Source of the DNA: Acidimicrobiales bacterium
GTDB taxonomy: Bacteria > Actinomycetota > Acidimicrobiia > Acidimicrobiales > Aldehydirespiratoraceae
DNA length: 64,000 nucleotides
Assembly: GCA_029263215.1 (NCBI GenBank)
Contig: JAJCXY010000018.1
Location: 21,466-85,465, forward strand
Reading direction: 5' to 3'
The notes under the pieces were generated by a model. The model worked only from the letters and a program-made list of their open reading frames with translations, was not told where the DNA came from and did no database searches. The position numbers and the translations under genes are program-made. Positions within the stretch are counted from its first letter, which is position 1. Each line of letters opens with the position of its first letter. Of the stretch, positions 59,062-64,000 are shown in pieces.

Positions 59062-60837
59062 CTACCCGGCGGCCGCGTTCATGAACGCGGGCGGGGCCCG
59101 GCTCATCGTGACCTCGATCCGGGGATCCACGGTGGCGACGGTCACCACCACCCCGCCGAGAGTGATCGTGTCGCCGCCTCGCACTGTCTTCGCCCCCGGC
59201 ACGCGATGTAACGGAGGGGCCACGATGAGCAGATTCTCGAATCGTTCACTGAGCGCCACCACAGCGAGACCGTCGCCCGCGTCGCCGTCGACGGCAACCA
59301 CGAGGTCGGGCCGTCCCGCCCCGGCGACGCGCAGCGTCTCGAGCACCGAGCGTGGAGCACCGGGGTCGGTGAGTACCACCACCGAGTGGCCATCCATTCG
59401 CCTCAGCTCGACCCCTTGACCAAGAGCGCTGATGCCGGGCGACGGACGGGGTGTCGAAGCGATCGACATCACACACATGAGGATCGCGGCGCCCGCGGCG
59501 GCCACCCGGACGGGCCTGGTGCCGATCACCACGGCGATGGCTGCGATCATCACGATGGTCAGCGCGGCGGCTCCCAGCGTCGCCTGCGGCCCGCCGGCCG
59601 CTCCAGCGGCGACTCCACGAATCCACCACAACATCACGGCGGTGGGCGCGTGGATGAGGGCGGCGGGCCAACCACCGAAGATGCCAGCTACGAGACCCCC
59701 CGTGAAACCCCACATCATGACCGGCCCCGACACCGGACCAGCCAGCAGGTTGGCGGGGAGGCTGGCGAGCGGCATCGGCCCGAAGGTGGCAACGAGGAGG
59801 GGCGACACGGCCAGCTGGGCGGCGACAGTGGTGGCGAACGAGACGCGGAACCACATCGGCCCGGCGAGCTTTGCCGCTAGGGGCTTGGAGAACCACACGA
59901 TGCCTGCGGTTGCGGCCGCCGAAAGCTGGAACGCGAGCACGTGGATCAGGAAGGGGTCGACGACAAGGAGGCCTGCGATCGCCCACGACAGGGCCCGCCG
60001 ACCATCCACGGGGGTGCCGAGTGCGCCCGCTCCGATCCCTACTCCCGCCATCGCCACGGCTCGGAGAACGGACGGTTCGAACCGGGTCAACACCGCAAAC
60101 AGCGCGAGCACGGCCAGCAGCACGACCATCCGCTGTCCGGGTCTGCGCCCGGCGACGAGAGGGGCCACCACCGCAAGGACAAACGCCACGTTTTGACCGG
60201 ACACGACAAGAAGATGGCCCAGCCCAGCCGCTCGGAAATCGTCGGCGGTTGCCGGGGTCTGAGCTCGATCGTCGCCGATCACCATGCCCAGGAACACCGC
60301 TCGGGCCGGACGGTCGAGCGCCTCGGCTCCCCCGCTGAGGGTGCGTCGGATCGTGTTTGCGAGTGCCGCGATCGGAGAGCCGGGGGCGTGGTCGAGAACT
60401 GCGGTCACGTTGATGCGCCCTACTTCGTGGCGCCATCGCGCCCAGTCGTCGTCGGTGTCGATCGGGCGAATCGAACCCGTCACGTGCACCTGCTCCCCGG
60501 CGAGAAGGTCGTTGAGTCTCCCGGCGACCGGGCCGTGGGCGCTGACTGCCATACGACGTGAGTCGAATCGCGCGGTGAAGCGAACACCGTGAGAGCCCGC
60601 CGGTCGGGGATCGTCGAGCAGGGTCAACCAGCCCTCGAGGTTTCCTGCATCGGGTGGGTCGAGTCCGACGAGAGCGCGGTGACCCATGAAGCTGGTGAGG
60701 GCCAACATCGCCAGGGCCACCGAGACCGGGTGGCGGATCCAGAGAGCAAGTCCCAGCGCCACCAGGACGCCGATCACCGGAACCGGAGCGAGCCACAGGC
60801 CACCCGCCACTGCCCCGACGAGGGCGACGTGGCCCAT
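59062..60837 (-). CDS. comEC: ComEC/Rec2-family DNA-uptake channel with degenerate C-terminal domain
   Basis: A 591-residue multipass membrane protein. The competence core has GLGHLLVVSGQNVAFVLAVVAPLVAG, FEPSVLRAVAMAGVGIG, FQLSAAATAGIVWFSKPLA and the helices typical of ComEC. The C-terminal metallo-beta-lactamase-like region is short and lacks the HxHxDH metal motif (PDLVVAVDGDAGDGLAVVALSERFENLLIVAPP), so nuclease activity is unlikely. ComEC forms the transmembrane pore for single-stranded DNA uptake. It directly follows comEA, with shared base 60837. Confidence 0.88.
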   Translation of the reverse strand: MGHVALVGAVAGGLWLAPVPVIGVLVALGLALWIRHPVSVALAMLALTSFMGHRALVGLDPPDAGNLEGWLTLLDDPRPAGSHGVRFTARFDSRRMAVSAHGPVAGRLNDLLAGEQVHVTGSIRPIDTDDDWARWRHEVGRINVTAVLDHAPGSPIAALANTIRRTLSGGAEALDRPARAVFLGMVIGDDRAQTPATADDFRAAGLGHLLVVSGQNVAFVLAVVAPLVAGRRPGQRMVVLLAVLALFAVLTRFEPSVLRAVAMAGVGIGAGALGTPVDGRRALSWAIAGLLVVDPFLIHVLAFQLSAAATAGIVWFSKPLAAKLAGPMWFRVSFATTVAAQLAVSPLLVATFGPMPLASLPANLLAGPVSGPVMMWGFTGGLVAGIFGGWPAALIHAPTAVMLWWIRGVAAGAAGGPQATLGAAALTIVMIAAIAVVIGTRPVRVAAAGAAILMCVMSIASTPRPSPGISALGQGVELRRMDGHSVVVLTDPGAPRSVLETLRVAGAGRPDLVVAVDGDAGDGLAVVALSERFENLLIVAPPLHRVPGAKTVRGGDTITLGGVVVTVATVDPRIEVTMSRAPPAFMNAAAG

Positions 60838-61529
60838 CAGACCGAGGCCTGAGACCTGAGTTGGGCGAGCTTGGCCGGACCGATGCCGGCAACGTCGAGT
60901 AGATCATCGACGGATCGGTAGGCGCCCTCTCGGTCTCGGTGTTCAACGATGGCGGCAGCCAGGCTCGGACCGATTCCCGGCAATAACTGGAGTTGGCCGG
61001 CGTCGGCCTGGTTGATGTCGACGATCGGACCGCCACCCGGCGCCGCGCCCTTGTCGGAAGAGTCGGATCCGCCAGATGGGAGAAGCACCCCCGGCTCCTC
61101 CTCTCCGATGCGTGGCACCCAGATGCGTTGCTCGTCCGCCACGAGAAGAGCCAGGTTCAAACGGGCGCTGTCGGCGTCAGGAGCGAGTCCTCCCGCCGCC
61201 GCGATGGCGTCGATCACTCGTCCACCAGCGCTCACCTCGTGCACCCCTGGCACCAGCACCGCACCGTCGACGTGGACCACCACAGGCCCGGGAGCAGTCG
61301 TGGTGGTGGTGGCCGAGGCGATGGAGACGCTGTCGATGCGCGGGAGTGATTCCTCCGCCGGTGGCGGAGCCGGGGGCCTCAACGCCCACCAAGCCCCCAA
61401 CGCTGCGGCCACGAGCATCGCCACACCCCCGAGCAGGGCAATGGGTGTCGCCCCGAGTCGGTCGGCCAGAAGCTCGGGCGCGCGGCGCCATGAGAACTCA
61501 GGTTGGTGTGGTGTTGGCTGCGCTTCCAC
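60837..61529 (-). CDS. comEA: ComEA-family DNA-binding protein
   Basis: A 230-residue protein. One membrane segment (GATPIALLGGVAMLVAAALGAWWALRP) is followed by a Pro/Thr-rich linker and an SLBB-like domain (VVVHVDGAVLVPGVHEVSAGGRVIDAIAAAGGLAPDAD). The C-terminal helix-hairpin-helix pair is VDINQADAGQLQLLPGIGPSLAAAIVEHRDREGAYRSVDDLLDVAGIGPAKLAQLR. It binds incoming double-stranded DNA outside the membrane and hands it to ComEC, encoded next. Confidence 0.93.
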   Translation of the reverse strand: MEAQPTPHQPEFSWRRAPELLADRLGATPIALLGGVAMLVAAALGAWWALRPPAPPPAEESLPRIDSVSIASATTTTTAPGPVVVHVDGAVLVPGVHEVSAGGRVIDAIAAAGGLAPDADSARLNLALLVADEQRIWVPRIGEEEPGVLLPSGGSDSSDKGAAPGGGPIVDINQADAGQLQLLPGIGPSLAAAIVEHRDREGAYRSVDDLLDVAGIGPAKLAQLRSQASV

Positions 61530-61619
61530 GCGACGCTCCCAGAAGGGGGGTCTCGCGGGGAAGTCGAGGTTTCGAACGGTAGCGGCCGTACCGGCAGATC
61601 CGGCATGCCCGCCGGGGCA

Positions 61620-62318
61620 TTAGAACAGGGCGGCGCTCAGCTTTCGGCGCCAGTCGCCGGTGCGGGGATCGTCGCTGCCCAGCACTTCGAGCAGGTCGAT
61701 GAACTCTTGTCTGGCGTCGTCGTCGGCCTTCACCCGGGGAAGAAGCTGACCGAGGCGACCATCGACATCGTCGGGCACGTCGCCGGCGCGAGCCACCGCT
61801 GCGAGTCGACGAGTCTCAGGCGATTCGGGGATTCGTTCGAGGAGAGCAAGACCCTCCTCCGCTCGGTCGCTGTCGATGAGGAGAGCGGCCAACGCCACGA
61901 CCGCGTCGGGGTTTGCGCTTTCGAGTTCGAGCGCGGCTCGTAGAGAGGCTTCATCGCCGGCCTCGAGGAGTTGCTCGACTTCGGACAGCTCGACCGGACC
62001 CACCAGGCGCTGCACGAACTCGCGCACCTGATCCTCGCCCTGGGCGCCCATGAAACCATCGACCACCTCGCCGTCCTTGAGGGCGTAGACCGCAGGAATT
62101 GACTGCACCTTGAAAGCCTGGGCGACCGCGGGGTTGGCGTCGACATCCACCTTGGCGAGCTCGACCTGGCCGTTTGTCTCGGCCACGACCTTCTCGATGA
62201 TCGGCCCGAGCTGGCGGCAGGGACCGCACCACTCGGCCCAGAGGTCGACTACTACAGCCACCTGCTTGGATCGCTCGACTACTTCGGTTTCGAATGTTAC
62301 ATCAGTTACATCAGCCAT
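61620..62318 (-). CDS. Thioredoxin-domain protein with TPR-like C-terminus (CnoX/YbbN type)
   Basis: A 232-residue protein. The thioredoxin domain has the redox motif WAEWCGPCRQLGPIIEKV, cis-Pro SIPAVYALKDGEV and GFMGAQGEDQVREFV. The C-terminal half is helical with TPR-like repeats (EVEQLLEAGDEASLRAALELESANPDAVVALAALLID, and EEGLALLERIPESPETRRLAAVAR). E. coli CnoX/YbbN has the same layout and acts as a holdase. The ATG at 62318 is chosen; the upstream frame is antisense to the PAC2 gene's leader. Confidence 0.9.
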   Translation of the reverse strand: MADVTDVTFETEVVERSKQVAVVVDLWAEWCGPCRQLGPIIEKVVAETNGQVELAKVDVDANPAVAQAFKVQSIPAVYALKDGEVVDGFMGAQGEDQVREFVQRLVGPVELSEVEQLLEAGDEASLRAALELESANPDAVVALAALLIDSDRAEEGLALLERIPESPETRRLAAVARAGDVPDDVDGRLGQLLPRVKADDDARQEFIDLLEVLGSDDPRTGDWRRKLSAALF

Positions 62319-62416
62319 CGTTCTTTGCAACGTATCGGGACCCCGTGAGATTCCCGGCCCACTCCCCTTGTGGCTCGATCTGCGCGTAGCCTCGGGTTCA
62401 TGACCATCGGTGCTCG

Positions 62417-63310
62417 ATGAGCCGGCCCACCAGTCCGGAGAATATCTACACTCTGCTGCGCACGACGGAGCTCGACCAACCGGCCCTGCTCGTGCATTTC
62501 GAGGGATGGATCGACGCGGGTCAGAGCGCAGGGTTGGCGATATCGCACATCCTCGAACAGATCGACCCGCATGTGGTCGCACGGTTCGAAACGGAATGGC
62601 TCCTCGATCATCGTGCTCGCCGTCCCACCATGCACGTGGTCGACGGCGTCAATGTGGGACTCGACTGGCCGACGATCGAGCTCGCGGCCGGACAAGACAG
62701 CGACGGGAACGACGTGCTCGTTCTTCACGGAGCCGAGCCCGACCACAACTGGCGCACATTCGTCGATGCGGTTCTGGAACTGGCTGATCGATTCGGTGTG
62801 AGACGGATGCTCGGTCTCGGCGCTTATCCCGCTGCGGTGCCTCACACCCGGCCGTCGAGGCTGTCGGTCACCGCTTCCACTCCGGAGATCGCGGGCGAGG
62901 GGTTCACCGGCGCCACCCTCGATGTCCCTGCCGGAGTCGAGTCGGCCCTGGAGCGCGCCTTTGAGAGGGCCGGGATCGACGCACTGGGGGTTTGGGCGCA
63001 GGTGCCCCACTATGTGTCGGGGGTGCCCTATGCGGCTGCCGCGCAGTCCTTGCTCGAAGGATTGGAGACCGCGGCCGGGCTCACCTTCGACGGGTCGAAG
63101 CTAGCCACCGAGGCGATCGCCACGAGGAATCGCCTCGATGCTCTCGTGCGCAGCGAAGACGGCCACGGGGAGATGCTCGCCCAGCTCGAGGATCAGCACG
63201 ACCAACTCACCCAGGCCGACATCCAACTACCCACGTCTGATGAGCTCGCCGCCGAAGTCGAGCGCTTCCTGCGCAGCCAGGACGACAGTCCGCCCGACCT
63301 CCAGCCCTAG
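62417..63310 (+). CDS. PAC2-family protein (proteasome assembly chaperone-like)
   Basis: A 297-residue PAC2-domain protein. Conserved stretches are PALLVHFEGWIDAGQSAGLAISHILEQI, RPTMHVVDGVNVGLDWPTIEL, DVLVLHGAEPDHNWRTFVDAVLELADRFGVRRMLGLGAYPAAVPHTRP and VWAQVPHYVSGVPYAAAAQSLLEGLE. Bacterial PAC2 proteins are common in Actinomycetota with unclear function. It is divergent from the thioredoxin gene and its stop overlaps the convergent membrane-protein gene. Confidence 0.88.
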   Translation: MSRPTSPENIYTLLRTTELDQPALLVHFEGWIDAGQSAGLAISHILEQIDPHVVARFETEWLLDHRARRPTMHVVDGVNVGLDWPTIELAAGQDSDGNDVLVLHGAEPDHNWRTFVDAVLELADRFGVRRMLGLGAYPAAVPHTRPSRLSVTASTPEIAGEGFTGATLDVPAGVESALERAFERAGIDALGVWAQVPHYVSGVPYAAAAQSLLEGLETAAGLTFDGSKLATEAIATRNRLDALVRSEDGHGEMLAQLEDQHDQLTQADIQLPTSDELAAEVERFLRSQDDSPPDLQP

Positions 63311-64000
63311 CGTTCGACCAGGCTCCAAAGGGTCCCGCCGCTGAACTCCGCCACGAGTTCCGTCGCCGCCGCCGCCCTCGCTCCGGACGGCAACAGAAGG
63401 TGCGATGTGTTATCGCTGACCTGGGCATATGTCGCATCCAGCCCGGCCTCCCACGCAAGGGCGGCGATCAGGTTGGGTGACACCCCTGCTGTCTCCACGG
63501 CCAGTTCATCGATCGGATCGCTTTCGGCCAGTGCCGTGGAAACCTGTCCGGCGATCGAGCCGTCGTGGAGCTGGTCGAGCACTTCGATCCCGCTCAGCAC
63601 GCCCACGCCGATGCTTGCGGCGGTGATCAGCATCATGAGGGTTGCGCCACCGACGCGCCACGCGCCCCACATGGCTAGTCCCACGACCAGAGCCACCGCC
63701 GCGGCTGCCCCCGGCTCGAAGATGTCGTTGCCGAAAGGGGCCCCACTCACCTCGGCCCCCAGCATCATCACGGGAGACCGCGGGGTGCTCCAGTTGTTGC
63801 CCGGCCCGGTCCAGGCGGCCACGATCCCGGCCACGATCGGCGTGCCTACGAGGATCGGAGCCGCCGTCCTCCATCCGATCCGTCCCAACGCCACAACTCC
63901 GGCCGCGACCAGGAGTGGTGAGGTGACCTCCACATAGCGACCGTGCAGCCAGGCATCGGATCGCTCGACGCCGGTGAGGAACCAGCCCGCGACGGCCACG
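63307..64000 (-). CDS. Membrane protein, C-terminal part (right-truncated)
   Basis: About 230 residues of the C-terminal end of a multipass protein whose start lies beyond the right edge. Hydrophobic helices are YVEVTSPLLVAAGVVALG, AAPILVGTPIVAGIVAAW, AAAAVALVVGLAMWGAW and TLMMLITAASIGVGVL. A soluble tail follows (ELAVETAGVSPNLIAALAWEAGLDATYAQVSDNTSHLLLPSG). The layout resembles a glycosyltransferase or dolichyl-mannosyl transferase C-terminus, but no motif proves it. The frame is open to the edge. Confidence 0.55.
   Translation of the reverse strand, partial: VAVAGWFLTGVERSDAWLHGRYVEVTSPLLVAAGVVALGRIGWRTAAPILVGTPIVAGIVAAWTGPGNNWSTPRSPVMMLGAEVSGAPFGNDIFEPGAAAAVALVVGLAMWGAWRVGGATLMMLITAASIGVGVLSGIEVLDQLHDGSIAGQVSTALAESDPIDELAVETAGVSPNLIAALAWEAGLDATYAQVSDNTSHLLLPSGARAAAATELVAEFSGGTLWSLVER

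Overview
The window is high-GC chromosomal DNA from an actinobacterium. The supporting genes are a mycothione reductase, a BldD-type regulator, a PAC2-family protein, a SpoIIE-type phosphatase, and the gcvH / FHA / MerR / bifunctional-nuclease / MerR gene order that also occurs in Mycobacterium (Rv1826-Rv1830 region). A deep-branching class such as Acidimicrobiia would fit, but that is inference. Many start codons are GTG, genes are tightly packed, and 4-base ATGA-type overlaps are common.

Layout, left half. 0-7 kb: the end of an indolepyruvate oxidoreductase, a CitE-like lyase, a leftward rubrerythrin / CCG-domain Fe-S protein / DUF3501 operon facing a Fur-type regulator, a desaturase facing an XRE regulator, and a MaoC-type hydratase. 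7-13.7 kb: a Septum-formation-type lipoprotein, mycothione reductase, acyl-CoA synthetase, glycerol-3-phosphate dehydrogenase and chorismate synthase. 13.7-21.8 kb: a ten-gene leftward run containing gcvT, a PD-(D/E)XK-like protein, two MerR regulators, a DUF151 nuclease, hpt, an FHA protein, gcvH, a mannose-1-phosphate guanylyltransferase fused to a degenerate phosphomannomutase, and a CDP-alcohol phosphatidyltransferase. 21.8-28.9 kb: HIT, SRAP, Maf and Dus proteins, then a cobalamin-uptake operon (BtuF-BtuC-BtuD order) behind a recognisable cobalamin riboswitch. 29-37.6 kb: selD, whose own active site is encoded by an in-frame UGA (selenocysteine) followed by a SECIS-like hairpin, then a methyltransferase, a GNAT, an HD-domain protein, a DAO-family oxidase, membrane proteins and an acidic lipoprotein.

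37.66-46.20 kb is an integrated element of about 8.5 kb in a tRNA-Pro(GGG) gene. It is bounded by a perfect 46-bp direct repeat of the tRNA 3' half, and each end carries a pair of GCGGACAGTTT repeats (probable integrase arm sites). It encodes a tyrosine integrase, an excisionase-like protein, a wHTH replication initiator with iteron-like palindromes inside its coding sequence, a WhiB-like factor, an HK97-type major capsid protein, a wHTH + HEPN-motif protein and several small unknowns. It has no terminase, portal, protease or tail genes. This fits a capsid-encoding phage satellite or reduced prophage comparable in scale to mycobacterial phiRv1/phiRv2, and it is the most interesting part of the window.

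46.3-64 kb is housekeeping: a SpoIIE phosphatase, Der, a DUF512 radical-SAM protein, a membrane pseudokinase + LysM pair facing a BldD-like regulator, rsmE-dnaJ-hrcA, lepA, rpsT, holA, comEC-comEA, a thioredoxin-TPR protein, a PAC2 protein and a membrane protein running off the right edge. All functions are read from sequence motifs and remembered families; no searches were run.
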